From Torymus aiolomorphi (lineage: Eukaryota; Arthropoda; Insecta; Hymenoptera; Torymidae), in NCBI GenBank assembly GCA_036365515.1, contig CM070873.1, positions 171,121,104-171,185,103 on the forward strand: 64,000 nt of DNA, given 5' to 3'. Under the pieces are notes generated by a model. That model was given only the letters and a program-made list of their open reading frames with translations. It ran no database searches and had not been told where the DNA came from. The first letter of the stretch is position 1. Each line of letters starts with the position of its first letter. Shown here piece after piece: positions 47,879-59,803 of the stretch. Position numbers and translations under genes: made by a program.

Positions 47879-49217
47879 GCGGGGTTTCCGCTTCGTCTGC
47901 CGAAGTCCCCGCACTAAAACCGGACGCCGCAGTCGGACAAATAACGGCTGAGTCGGCAGCCGAGCACGAGCAGGAATCGAGATTGTGGCTACAGGTGGCG
48001 ATCTGAAATTATAGACTACGCGCCCTCTACGATACTGGAGCTTCACGCACCGTAATGGGAGCGGTCGGCCTGCAGCTCGCATCTGCGTTCGGGCGACCAT
48101 TAATGCCGAGCTACGGTCGCCGCGCAAAAGTCGTCGGAGGACAGACGGCGACGATCGTCGGTTACGTCGAGCTGCCATTCGAGATAGCTGGTGTAAAGCG
48201 AGACATTCGGGTAGCGGTGCTTCCGGATGACAAAGTGGATTGCTACTTAGGCGCAAACTTCGTCAGAGCCTTCGGTACAATCCATGACCCCATCAACAAC
48301 CAATTGATCGTGAGCGCGGCGGATAAGCGCATAGACTTGGAAGTCGCAGGGGTCTCATCCGTCGAGGCCCTCGAGGTATCGTCGGTCGGCCTCGAAGACG
48401 TCTCGGAAGGACAGCGTCAAGAGATGGCAAAGCTGGTCGGCCGAATTCTCGGCGGAGAAGACCAAGCTCTCGGCTATACGACGTGGGCGAGCCACCACAT
48501 CGAAGTGGGGAGTGCACGCCCCGTAAAGCAGCGTTATTACCCGGTGTCCAAGAAGCTCGAAGAAGATATGCACCGCCAGGTGATCGAGATGCTCGAATCA
48601 GGGGTAATCGAGCCATCTACGAGCGCGTGGTCGAGCCCTGTCATCATGATACGGAAAAGCAATGACAAGTACCGTTTCTGCATCGATTTCCGTAAATTGA
48701 ACGCGGTTTCGAAGGCAGATGCATACCCGCTGCCGTACATGGACGCAATATTGCGCAAGCTGAAGAGCGCGAAGTACATCTCGACACTCGACCTAAGCTC
48801 GGCGTATCACCAGATTCCACTGACGCCGGAATCAAAGGAGCTGACGGCATTCACAGTGCCCGGATTGGGCCTGTATCAGTTCACGAGGATGCCGTACGGC
48901 CTATCTGAGGCCGGAGCGATGTTTCAACCCCTCGTGGACAAAGTCATCGGCCCCGAGCTCGAGCCGTATGCCTTCTCGTACCTCGATGATATCATTATCG
49001 CGACAGAGACGTATGAGGAGCACCTGAAATGGCTCGAGCACGTGCTAAAGCACGTCAAAGAGGCCGGGTTGACGATCAACCGCGAGAAAAGTGTGTTTGG
49101 CAAGACTGAAGTCAAATACCTCGGTGTGCTCGTCAACCGGGATGGATTCCGATCGGATCCTGATAAGATCGAGCCGATGATAAATTTTCCAGTCCCAAAG
49201 AACTTGAAACAAACTAC
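47809..49217 (+). pseudogene. pol: Gypsy pol, part 1: protease and reverse transcriptase
   Basis: The frame opens at about 47809. A TGA at 48004-48006 lies just before the aspartic protease motif LYDTGASRTVMG (Asp at about 48031). From the ATG at 48055 the frame is open to about 49217. The RT connects via GVIEPSTSAWSSPVIMI, RFCIDFRKLN, LDLSSAYHQIPL, RMPYGLSEAG and the catalytic YLDD at 48979-48990 (residue ~309 from 48055), ending near KYLGVLVNRDGF. The family normally has MPFGL.NAPATFQ; here SEAGAMFQ is changed. A frameshift near 49218 then moves the reading frame by +1. Confidence 0.93.
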
Positions 49218-50749
49218 GCCGCTTCATGGGAATGGCATCTTGGTACCGAAAGTTGTTGAAAGACTTTGCCACGATAGCCGAACCGCTCACAGCGTTAACG
49301 AAGAAGGATCGGCGATATGAATGGGGTGATGCACAGCAAGAGGCTTTCGAAAAGATAAAAGCCTTGGTGTCCTCCGCTCCTGTCCTCGCCAGACCCTCAT
49401 TCGATGTTCAGTTCGTCGTACAGACAGACGCGAGCGACACCGGCATCGGCGCGGTTTTGCTGCAAGTAATCGAGGGACAGGAGCAAGTCCTCGAATTTGC
49501 CAGCCGAACACTTTCGCCAGCGGAGCGCAATTACAGTGTCACGGAGCGCGAATGCCTAGCGGTGATCTAGGCGATTAAGAAGTTCCGCCCGTACATCGAA
49601 GGATATCACTTCTTGGTGGTAATAGACCATAGCAGCTTGCGATGGCTGCACAGCCTGCACAGCCCCACAGGAAGACTGGCGAGATGGGCTCTCGAGCTAC
49701 AGGGATACTCCTTCGATGTGGAACATCGAAAGGGCGCGCTGAACCACGTGCCCGACGCGCTTTCGCGCATGTACGAGGAGGAAGACGACCTCGAGGTGTA
49801 CGCGAGCACGTGGTCCGAGGGTACCAAAGATGAGTGGTACCGTACCTGGCTGGACGAAGTGGCACGCGATCCCTCAACCCATCCCAGATGGAAAGTGGTA
49901 CGAGGGCGATTATTCTACTTTCTCGCAGATAAGATAGTAGAGGCGGCGGTCGCCGACGACGAGGCGTAGAAACTCGTCGTGCCTCAGGAGCATCGTCGCG
50001 AAGTGCTTCGCGAATCACACGTTGATCCGACCGCCGGGCACCAAGGCCGAGAAAAAACGTACGAGCGTGCGGCCAGGTTATATTGCTGGCCGAAAATGTA
50101 CCACGCAGTGAGGAAGTACGTGAAACATTGCCAAGTGTGCCAGCAGACAAAGGCGGAGCGAAGACCGCCAGCGGGTCTGATGGGACAGCGAGTTATCGAC
50201 GGGCCGTGGCTAGTAGTTGCGGGAGATATAACCGGCCCGTTCGTAAGAAGTAAACTCGGGTATGAGTATATCTTGGTGTTCCAAGACCGCTTTACTCGCT
50301 GGGTGGAGTGCGTGCCCATACGCAAAGCGAATGCGAAGACCATCTTGAAAGAGTTCAAGGAGAGAGTGATTCTTCGATTCGGCACTCCGGAGGTATTCTT
50401 GTCCGATAACGGCACAGAATTCAAGAATAAAGTCGTGGACGAATACCTCGCCGGCGTCGGCGTCCATCACTCGACTATCCCGCCGTATCACCCTCAGGCA
50501 AACCCTGTGGAGAGGGTAAATCGAACGTTGAAGACTCGATTGGTCGCGTTCGTCGAGGAATCTCACGCCGAGTGGGATCAGAAGCTGCCGGAGTTGATGT
50601 TCTCGTTGAACAACTCCGTGCATGCTTCGACCGGCGTGAGCCCGGCCGCCCTCAATTACTGCAGGCAGCCGCTTCCTCCGGCTACAGCTCGCCGCAAGCA
50701 AGAGCGCGAGGCCCTTGAGCAACGAGAGCGCGAGGCGGTGAATACATAG
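49218..50749 (+). pseudogene. pol: Gypsy pol, part 2: RNase H and integrase (three amber stops)
   Basis: After the frameshift: FATIAEPLTALTKKD, then RNase H with VVQTDASDTGIGAVL, SPAERNYSVTERECLA and VIDHSSLRWL, ending ALSRMYE. TAG at 49568-49570 and 49967-49969 interrupt it. The integrase follows: an H-H-C-C finger (SHVDPTAGHQG ... CQVCQQTK), then catalytic Asp in VVAGDITGPF, Asp in LSDNGTEF and Glu in NPVERVNRTLK (DD35E). TAG at 50747-50749. Apart from the stops and frameshift the domains are intact, so inactivation looks fairly recent. Confidence 0.93.
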
Positions 50750-51313
50750 GCGGAGCGCCTGCATGATATGGACAGTCTGCGAAAGAGGGCTGCCGCTCAA
50801 AATGCCGACGAGCATCAGAGACAAGCGGCGTACTACAACGCGCGTCGGAGACAAGTATCCTACGGGGTAGGAGACCTCGTCTTGAAAAGGAACAGAGTCC
50901 TTTCCTCGGCAGCGCAAGGGATACCGGCGAAGTTAGCGCCGAAGTACGCCGGTCCGCTGAAGGTGACCGAGATAACAGGTTCCAATACGGTAAGAGTAAG
51001 AGACGAGAAGGATGCGAGCGAGGAGATCCTGCATGTTTCTCACCTCAAGCCTTACGACGAAGAAAGCAGCGACGAAACGGGCGAAGAAGTCGACGACGTC
51101 GAGGATCCGCAACCGCCGAGGGAAGATGTAAGCGTCCCGGTGATGAGCGACCCACCGGAGGCCGGCGGAGCGCCGTCGAGCGAGGCGCGTCCCGTCGAAA
51201 AACGTCCTCGGGGACGTCCGCGTAAAACGGTTCGCGTCGTGGTTCGCGCGGTTCCCGGTAAAACGCGCACGACAGCGAAGGTGAACCCCGGGACGGGAAA
51301 ACCCCGGGGCTGA
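50750..51313 (+). pseudogene. pol: Integrase C-terminal domain with acidic tail and AT-hook
   Basis: Same frame, to TGA at 51311-51313. The GPY/F-type segment reads YGVGDLVLKRNR ... KLAPKYAGPLKVTEI ... HVSHLKPYD. It is followed by an acidic stretch and KRPRGRPRKT, a canonical AT-hook core (about 51200-51232), and a basic Thr-rich end. An AT-hook tail may steer integration to A/T DNA; it lies in a TA-rich insertion target (TACT). Confidence 0.8.
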
Positions 51314-51478
51314 CCGAAAGGTTCCGCGAAGCTACAGGAACTGAGGTCCCGCCTAGATGCCTCGCCGCAGTTGACTCGCGCACAGCGGCGTGCGAGAGCG
51401 TTAGACCAGAGCAGGAGTTCGGGAGTTGTTAGCGACTCCGTCTAATGCACCTTTTCGCTCGGGCTCTTTTTGTTACAG

Positions 51479-52420
51479 ATGGCTGAGAAATCACCGGTGC
51501 CGAGTACCGAGGACGGAGCCCTCGACACTGAGGCGATGGTGCGCGGGGTTCTGCGCGCCATCGAGCAGCTCGGGTGAGCTGAGTTCGCTCGCCCGTCTTC
51601 GGTGGTGCTGGAGGAGCTGCCAGAGGCGGCCGGAGCCCTAGCGCTCCCTCCTCCGCCCACCGCATCCCCACCGGCGCCGTACCTGCGCCGACCGAGGAAG
51701 GCCCTCGCCCTCGCAGCAGGAGAGGACGCCACCGCCCCGAAGAACGTCCAGGCTGATCCGGCGGCCCCGATCGCCGAAGGACGGGGACCAGTGGTCCCCG
51801 AGGCTACGGAGCCGACGGCGGCCGAACCGGCTCCGCCATCGCCGATGCTGGCCCGCTGGGGATCATTGGAGCGCCTCCTGGAGAGGGCGCGCATCTCCAG
51901 TCGCCAGGCCTGGGCGGCGGAAGGCGAGGCGATCCAGGCCTGGGATCGGTTCCTCGCTGAGACACCGTACGGCCGTGAACTAGCCGGACCCTGGGCGGCC
52001 CACATTGAGGGCCTGAGAGAGGAGCGGGACCTCCTCTCCGCGGCCCGGCGCGCCCGGAAGGAGCGCCGTGCGGCCGAAGAGGCAGCGGCCCGTGCCCGCG
52101 AGGAGATCCGGGCCGCCGAACGAGAGGCCTTGCTCGCGAGGAAGCGGGGAGAAGCGGCCGAGGAGAGGAGGAGAGAGGCTGTTCGTCGGGCCGGAGAAGC
52201 GACGATCGCGGTGGTGCCGGCCACGGCACTACGGCAGGTCGCGCCGTCGATGCCCCCTCCACTTCATCGCGAACAAATGCGAGGCCATACCGCGCCGGCG
52301 GCGAGAGGATCCCGTTGCCGCTGCTATTACTGCGGACGACCGGGCGTGTCAACGGACTCGAAGTGCCCGAATGCCGCCCGCCATGACAAGACACGGCCGT
52401 GGTTCCACAACCGGGAGTAG
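51479..52420 (+). pseudogene. Third ORF downstream of pol: coiled-coil and Cys-rich protein (env position)
   Basis: ATG 51479-51481 directly follows 'ctctttttgttacag', a textbook splice-acceptor shape. Open to TAG at 52418-52420 except for one TGA at 51575-51577. An N-terminal acidic part leads into a Pro/Ala-rich stretch, then a long Arg/Glu/Ala-rich helix (about 52010-52200) and a C-terminal CRCYYCGRPGVSTDSKCPN with a later His, resembling a zinc finger with unusual spacing. No signal peptide or membrane segment, so not an Env. I do not recognise the family; it could be a duplicated gag-like or an accessory nucleic-acid-binding protein made from a spliced RNA. Confidence 0.6.
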
Positions 52421-52633
52421 CCACAGCCAAATTCCCCGCCAACCCGGGTGTAAGCCCCTTCTTCGGGGAACAATAAAGAAAGGGGTTAAACCCGCATTAT
52501 CTCGTTAAGAGAATGGTTTTGTTTTCTCTTACGCAATACCCCCCCCCCCTCTTTCAGGAGATCGCGCGCTGCCGTTAAGGATGTCGAACGTGAGGTAGCC
52601 GAGCTGACTCTCCAAGGGATAGTCCGCGTCTGG

Positions 52634-52641
52634 ACGGGGGG
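52634..52641 (+). other. Polypurine tract of the Gypsy element
   Basis: 'ggacgggggg' ends at 52641, immediately before the 3' LTR start TGTAACGG at 52642. Confidence 0.65.
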
Positions 52642-54063
<1,422 letters not shown>

Positions 54064-54485
54064 TACTGTAAAATTGTTAATAATTAAAAACAAAAAAAAC
54101 CTCTCGTTGTTACCTCGAGAATGTGCTTATCTAACGATATCTGTTTCAATTTTTAATTTCAGACGATCCAGTGCTGAGATGTGCTGTCCACCGCAAAACA
54201 ACATTTTGTCAAGGCACCTCCGCAGAATTGCTGCCAGCTGCTTAATTTTTAATATTTTTCAATGAAAATTTCACAGAATATTGTACAATAGTTACTGAAT
54301 CGTATACTTTTTATTAAAATAAATTTTCATTTACTGGAGCGAATATAAAAATCATTAAAAATGACCCATTTTTTTTACGAATTAACCATAACCCCCCCCC
54401 CCCCCCCCCCAAAATAACACACAAGTTATCATTTGCACACGGACATAAAGGTAGCATTATTTTAGAAGTTGATAACATCTCTTAA

Positions 54486-54790
54486 CGGGCGGGCATAGTC
54501 CTACCATTACCAACCGAGCAATTGGTACAGTTTCAAGCTTATTAAAAATAAAATACATAAAATCACAAAAAATCAGAAGAACACTTCGCTGCGGATTTGA
54601 ACGTTCTAGCATCCAGTAAAAGTTTGAAGTCGAAATATCAAGTGGTTTTTCCAAAAACTATGAACAAAACAAAATTACGTTTCTTTCAAAGTTTTTGCAA
54701 GAACCACTTGATATTTCGTCTTCAAACTTTTACTGGGTGATAGGATGTTCAAAACCACAGTGAAGTGTTCCCTTGACGTTTTGTGATTTT
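54486..54790. mobile_element. Hairpin MITE (~305 bp) inserted in the satellite
   Basis: Absent from the other satellite units, where 'catctcttaaatacctaaa' is continuous (about 41633). Arms 54560-54660 and 54680-54790 are inverted copies ('ccagtaaaagtttgaagtcg' against 'cgtcttcaaacttttactgg'). Confidence 0.75.
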
Positions 54791-54795
54791 AAATA

Positions 54796-54825
54796 CTAGT
54801 ATTTGTTTAGGTAAACAAATACTAG
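54796..54825. repeat. Perfect 14+2+14 palindrome
   Basis: 'ctagtatttgttta' - gg - 'taaacaaatactag'. Part of it is satellite sequence ('acaaatacta'), so it seems to have been made by a small inverted duplication at the MITE border. Confidence 0.8.
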
Positions 54826-55760
54826 AAATATTTTAATTTCTACAGACAAAGTTTAGGATCAACAAGTTCCCAAAACCGTTTGACTATTCCGTATATGTAG
54901 AAATATACTCATCAACATTAGGCTAGTTGTAATTTATGAAGATATTGCTAACTAGAAACAATATACAAGTTATTGTTATCTCACCGTCCTAAAAGTAGTT
55001 ACTCAAAATAATGAATTTAAGAACAACTCGGAGAAACCTAAGCAAATATTAAAGCAATTTAAGTATCTTATAGCAAAAGTGCTTATAACATATTAGTATA
55101 AATCCTTAGTATTTTTTATCTGTAGAAATATTGTCAAAATTTTGATGTTGATTAAAGTGATCGAATTTTTCATTATGAAAAATACAATAGACATTGTTTG
55201 CACAAAAACCAATGGTAGTTTTTCAAAAGATAATAAAAACAATGCAATGAAATCAAAACAATGCAATGAAATGTAAGTAAAAGCTAGAAAAGTTTACCTA
55301 TTCACAAAAATAGCTTCTCGTAAGTTTGTAAGTTCTCAAAAACGCCTATCTATTCCTTAAATATAAAAAGATACTAAAAAATGTGAGGTTCGATGGTTGT
55401 TATATATAATAAAGTCATTGTTTGCACACTGATAGAGAGCTAATATTTCAAAATCTGATAAATCAAATGACAACTCTGAACAACCTAAATAAATACTAGG
55501 AAAATTTAACTGTCTAACAAAAAAAGGTTATGATCAGTACTTTCCCATAAAAGCCTTAGTATTGTATGTATATCGAAATATCCTCGAAAACGTGAATCTA
55601 GTCACTACATACATTTGTATGTATATTTATATATCATATCAATAAGCACTTGATGCAAAATGATTATATAAAGACATATCTGAGGTATATACATATACAT
55701 TTAACCTCTCAAGGAATCATTGGAGTTTTAGTTTGCTTCATAGATAAAAAATGCAATGAG

Positions 55761-56485
55761 CCGTTTATTTATATAGTATTTGATCATCAAGTTACTGCAA
55801 AATAAGAGATACCATAGTTTGTCTGCATTTGCCGCCATAAATTACATGTGTGTGTGTCTGTGTGTGTGCTCACGCGCGTTGCGGTTTTAAAAGCGAACAG
55901 CTATTATACGTATTAATTTTAGCATGTACAGATGAAATATGGTGAAATATTTATTTTCTAGTCGGTATGGCATAACTGTATGTGCTGCCATAAATTTAAC
56001 ATATTTTATTTATTGAATTTGTTTATAAAATAATTATTTTTTAAAAGTTCCCAAAAGTGTCAATTGATATAACGACGCTTTTGGGAACGTCCCCAAAACC
56101 GTTAGTTGATAGACCGTCGTTTTCGGGGAACATCCCCAAAAGCGGACAAAGTTCCTGAAACTGGCCAGTGGTACCTCGAAAAAGTTCTCGTAAGCGGCAT
56201 ATAACACACACACACACACACACAGATATATATATATATACATCAATTGCAGCTTTTGAGGATCTATGTCAGCATGGATTCGATACTTTGAGGATTTTTC
56301 GGACTTTTGAGGACATCCTCAAAATTCCTTCGGTTTGAAACGGTACTTTTGAGGATTTATATTAATACCTTCAACGCAGAGAGGGAGTTATTTCTTTAGT
56401 CAAGCATATACGAACTCTGGAGAAAAAACTATGGATCCTCAAAAGTACCGGTCCGCAATGTATATGTATATATATATATATTCTT
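55761..56485. other. Non-coding spacer with TG, CA and TA microsatellites and ttttgaggat/cccaaaa repeats
   Basis: TG tract 55847-55867, CA tract 56203-56223, TA tracts 56225-56240 and 56461-56481. 56040-56140 repeats a '(ttttgggaac)gtccccaaaa' unit two to three times; 56250-56360 repeats 'ttttgaggat'. 'ggtacttttgaggat' at 56343 pairs with 'atcctcaaaagtacc' at 56431. No gene. Confidence 0.55.
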
Positions 56486-57344
56486 TGGAGAAGGGGCTCG
56501 TAATAAATAACACTGATAAGGAAACACTTTCTCTTTATTTACTTCAAGGAACACAAGTAACCCGACAATCGATTACGTGACTCTATTTTACTCGACGATA
56601 ACCGCGCCGACAACAATGGTAATTACGCGCACACTCTATGCCAACGCAGCATTCGTGGCCTCGCAACCGGGGGTTTCTAGGCCCCGCACTCCAAGCCTAG
56701 GGTGATCGCCGTGCGCTGCCGATTTCTCGGCGCTCAACGGCGATGCGAACCCTTGCTCTCTGTAGGTACATGCACGCTGGCCAACGCAAGGCCGGGAGTC
56801 ACTATTACTAGCCTGACTCTCTGGAGATTCGCTGTTGTGCTGCTCTGCTGGCTCACCTTCGGTGCGTCAGCACCGCTGTGGCTGCCGCTGACTGCGATGG
56901 AAGGCCGACCTTGGCAGACAGAGGAGACTCTCTGTCTCTCTCCGCGCGGATAATGCGCAGCAGGTGTCCCTCCCTCTCTCTCTTGCGCGTGCCTCGGTGC
57001 GTGGCTGTCTTTCGCGTGGCTTATCCATTGCTGTGTGGGAGTGGCTAAGTGTTCCGGGCGCGCGCTCTGACTGATGAGCCTTTACTGACTAGTCCGCGGC
57101 TCCTTCGGTGCCGCGGGCACTCGCGCTTTCCGGCAGCTTCCCCTCTCCACCGCCCTTCATGTGTGTCTCTGCCGATGTATAGGTGCGCGAGTTCACACCT
57201 CGCGTCGTTGCCAAATCCTCGGAAAAAAGAAAAAGCCCGTGTAAGTGTACGCACAAATGCTTCATACGTACACGGGCTTTAGCCAGCGCGGGCAACGAGG
57301 AATGCGAGGCGATGAGGGCACCGCTTTTAAGCGTGCTCCTCGTC

Positions 57345-57347
<3 letters not shown>
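56486..57347 (-). mobile_element. Probable solo LTR inserted in a TA microsatellite
   Basis: Minus-strand ends TGTGACGAGG (57347) and CTTCTCCA (56486). AATAAA on the minus strand at 56539-56534 lies about 50 bp before the 3' end, as in Gypsy LTRs. TA repeats flank both sides, so the duplication cannot be read. An internal hairpin 'aaagcccgtgta'/'tacacgggcttt' sits at 57231 and 57270. No coding motif. Confidence 0.5.
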
Positions 57348-57348
<1 letters not shown>

Positions 57349-57403
<55 letters not shown>

Positions 57404-57710
57404 CTATACTATATAGTTGTTAGCTGAATTGAGTCGTTAACCCTCCGCGTCCCTCCGCGTCCCTCCGCAAAGTGCCCTCCACAAAATAACGTAAAATTCA
57501 CTGTTTTTTTGCGTTATTTGGGGTCTGCATTGTCCCACCGCATGTCCCTCCGCGTCCCTCCGCGTCCCTCCGCGTCCCTCCGCATCCCTCCGCATCCCTC
57601 CGTGTCCCTCCACGTCCCTCCGCAAAAAGGGTCTTGTCCCTCCCCATCCCTCCGCGTCCCTCTGCATCCCTCCGCGTCCCCCCGCATTGTCCCTCCGCAT
57701 TGTCCCTCTA
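57349..57710. repeat. (TA)n followed by a CCCTCCGC(GT/AT) minisatellite
   Basis: TA run 57349-57400, 'actatatagttgttag', then 10-12 bp units 'tccctccgcg' / 'tccctccgca' at 57440-57475 and 57540-57705, separated by 'aaaataacgtaaaattcac' and its partial mirror 'gcgttattt'. The layout copies that at 5338-5560. Confidence 0.85.
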
Positions 57711-58890
57711 ATGACAACTATCTGTGATGCAGAAGACACTTCTGTCGGCAACTTTTGCATCACTCCGTTGTCAGTTCTTCACCTCGATACACAAATAATA
57801 GGCTGATTTCTGAAAACAAACTATGCAACCCTCCTGCCATCAGCGCAAGAAGCGCGTTCGCCCATTTATTACAATGCGCGCCTTTTCTCCGCAATTAACG
57901 AGACCAATTAATTACAGAGCAACTTTTTGAAAGGAAACTTCTTATTTATTCAATCAAGGATAACGCCAAATTCACGCGAGCTCAGCGCGGCGTATGCGCA
58001 TTCATTTGACAGTTCAATTACAAGTCAAACGCTGTCCGTATTTTTTCTTCCCAAAGAAAAGTGCAGCAACTGCAAACAGAGCATGAGAAAACGGCGGGAG
58101 ACGGATTGAGTGCCTTCGTTAGTTTTTTCTCTCCCCCTCTATCTATCTCTCTCTTCTTCTCTCTCTTTCACTTATATATATATAGTGTGTAACGATGTAC
58201 GTTTTCTGCACTTCCGTGATAAAAGTAGCGACACGATGAGTTCATTTAACAAGCTATGTGGCGGAACGTGACACGCGAGACCTCGACACTGAGCTATGTG
58301 TACACGGTTGTACACATAGCTAATCTCGGGGTTTTGATTCTTTCGAGGTACACCAACGCACTCATGAGGCGAGCAGACGACGAACGTACAGCAGCCGCAC
58401 CGCCGTGGAGTCAGCTCCGACGGCGAAGAGCAGCAACGTTGAGAGAGAAAGACGGGGCGAGATGAGGCGTGATGAGCACCGAGCCACCTGTTCGCGCGGT
58501 CGCAGACGACGCACACGGTAATTAGCACTGTGCGCCGAATGTGAGCATGCCCACGTGTGCTCAGCCGCCATGATGCTCCACAGCAGCAGCCGAGGACTCA
58601 TGCCAGCCACCGTCGTACACCCACGCGCCACCCACTACACTGCACGCACATCACGACACCGGCACTAACACACGCGAGCCGCGGAAGCTCGTACAGGCTG
58701 CGTGACGGCCACGAGGCCGGCAACGACGCGAAATAGAGAGAGACGAAGTACGCGACGACGCACCGATGCTGCGCGGACTGAGTAAGGGGGGGGGGGGGGG
58801 AGAGGCGACCGCGGCAGTCTACGCACTGCGGAGCGAGAGAGAGTGAGAGAGAGTGCGCAGCGGCTCATCAGTATGACTGAGGGAGATAGC
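57711..58890. other. No gene recognised; contains a strong hairpin
   Basis: A CT tract (58130-58170) and a 13 bp perfect stem with 4 nt loop at 58292-58321 ('agctatgtgtaca'-cggt-'tgtacacatagct'). A G-run lies at 58787-58800. Frames on both strands are GC-driven and unsupported. Confidence 0.5.
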
Positions 58891-59262
58891 GTGCGCAGCG
58901 GCACACAAGCATAAGAGGGAGAGAGCGAGCGCGAGCCGCGACGTATGAGAGCGAGAGAGCGAGCGCGAGCCCGGCTCGGTAGCCTGCGAGCTGCACACGG
59001 CGGAGAGTATAGGAGGGAGAGAGATACGGCGCAGTGACGCACAGGTGTATGAGAGGAGAGAGAGAGATAGCGCGAGCCCGGCTCGGTAGCCTGCGAGCTG
59101 CACACGGCCGAGAGTATAAGTGGGAGAGAGATACGGCGCAGTGGCGCACAGGTGTATGAGAGCGAGAGAAAGGGCGAGAGCCCGGCTCGGCAGCCTGCGA
59201 GCTGCACACGGCCGAGAGTATCGGGGGGAGAGAGATATTGCGCAGCGGCGCACATGTAGGAG
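58890..59262. repeat. GC-rich minisatellite, ~95-110 bp unit x 3-4
   Basis: 'cccggctcggtagcctgcga' + 'gctgcacacgg' recurs at about 58970, 59079 and 59181, linked by GA-rich stretches and 'gcgcagtggcgcacaggtgt'. Minus-strand Ser/Leu-rich frames read through it and are repeat artefacts. Confidence 0.88.
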
Positions 59263-59267
59263 GGAGA

Positions 59268-59290
59268 TAGATAGATAGATAGATAGATTT
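59268..59290 (-). repeat. (TATC)n 3' tail of the LINE
   Basis: Plus-strand 'gatagatagatagatagata' borders the 3' end; short tandem repeats at the 3' terminus are common in CR1-like LINEs and mark the insertion point next to the GC minisatellite. Confidence 0.7.
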
Positions 59291-59803
59291 TTATTTACCA
59301 TCTGGCAAAATAAATTACAGAATATAGCATAAACAATATTACAATATAACAGCATGTTTATGATTACACTAGATAAAAAAATCACAAATTCATATCATAA
59401 ATACACTAGAAAGCGACAAGAGTCAATAAAACATAAATTTTCCAAATATACATTTAGTGTAAAGTTGATATAACTAATAATTAGTCTAATATTTAAAAAC
59501 TAATAATATATAAATACTAAGCTATCTGCGTCTGTGATATCACAGTTTGTCTCCATTCTTTCCAATACAGATATAAATGACTAGTTTTAAGTATTTGCTT
59601 TTAATTATTCTAGCTATTAAAATCTAATATCACAAATTCGCAAAAATTATTTCTCTGGCTACAATAATAAAAGTTATAGAAACTACAGAAAGTAGGTCGA
59701 TGGGATTTTCTCTCTGGACTGAAAAAGCAAAACAATAAAAAATACTAGATTACTAGATTACTAGATTGAGGGCGGTAGAGCCGTCCCCCACAACAAGAGA
59801 GAG

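Larger units (their letters stand above)
54411..55760. repeat. ~920 bp satellite, remainder of unit 4 and diverged unit 5
   Basis: Resumes 'aaaataacacacaagttatc' after the foldback element. The next phase begins at about 55190 ('acattgtttgcacaaaaacc') and is more diverged, fading out by about 55760. Confidence 0.8.

Noticed and set aside
57437..57763. Gly/Arg/Asp-rich frame (RRDAEGRGG repeats) on the minus strand
   Set aside because: Translation of the CCCTCCGC minisatellite.
58665..59385. Minus-strand Ser/Leu/Ala-rich frames of up to 196 codons
   Set aside because: They read through the ~100 bp minisatellite and its GA linkers; all frames stay open because of the repeat composition.
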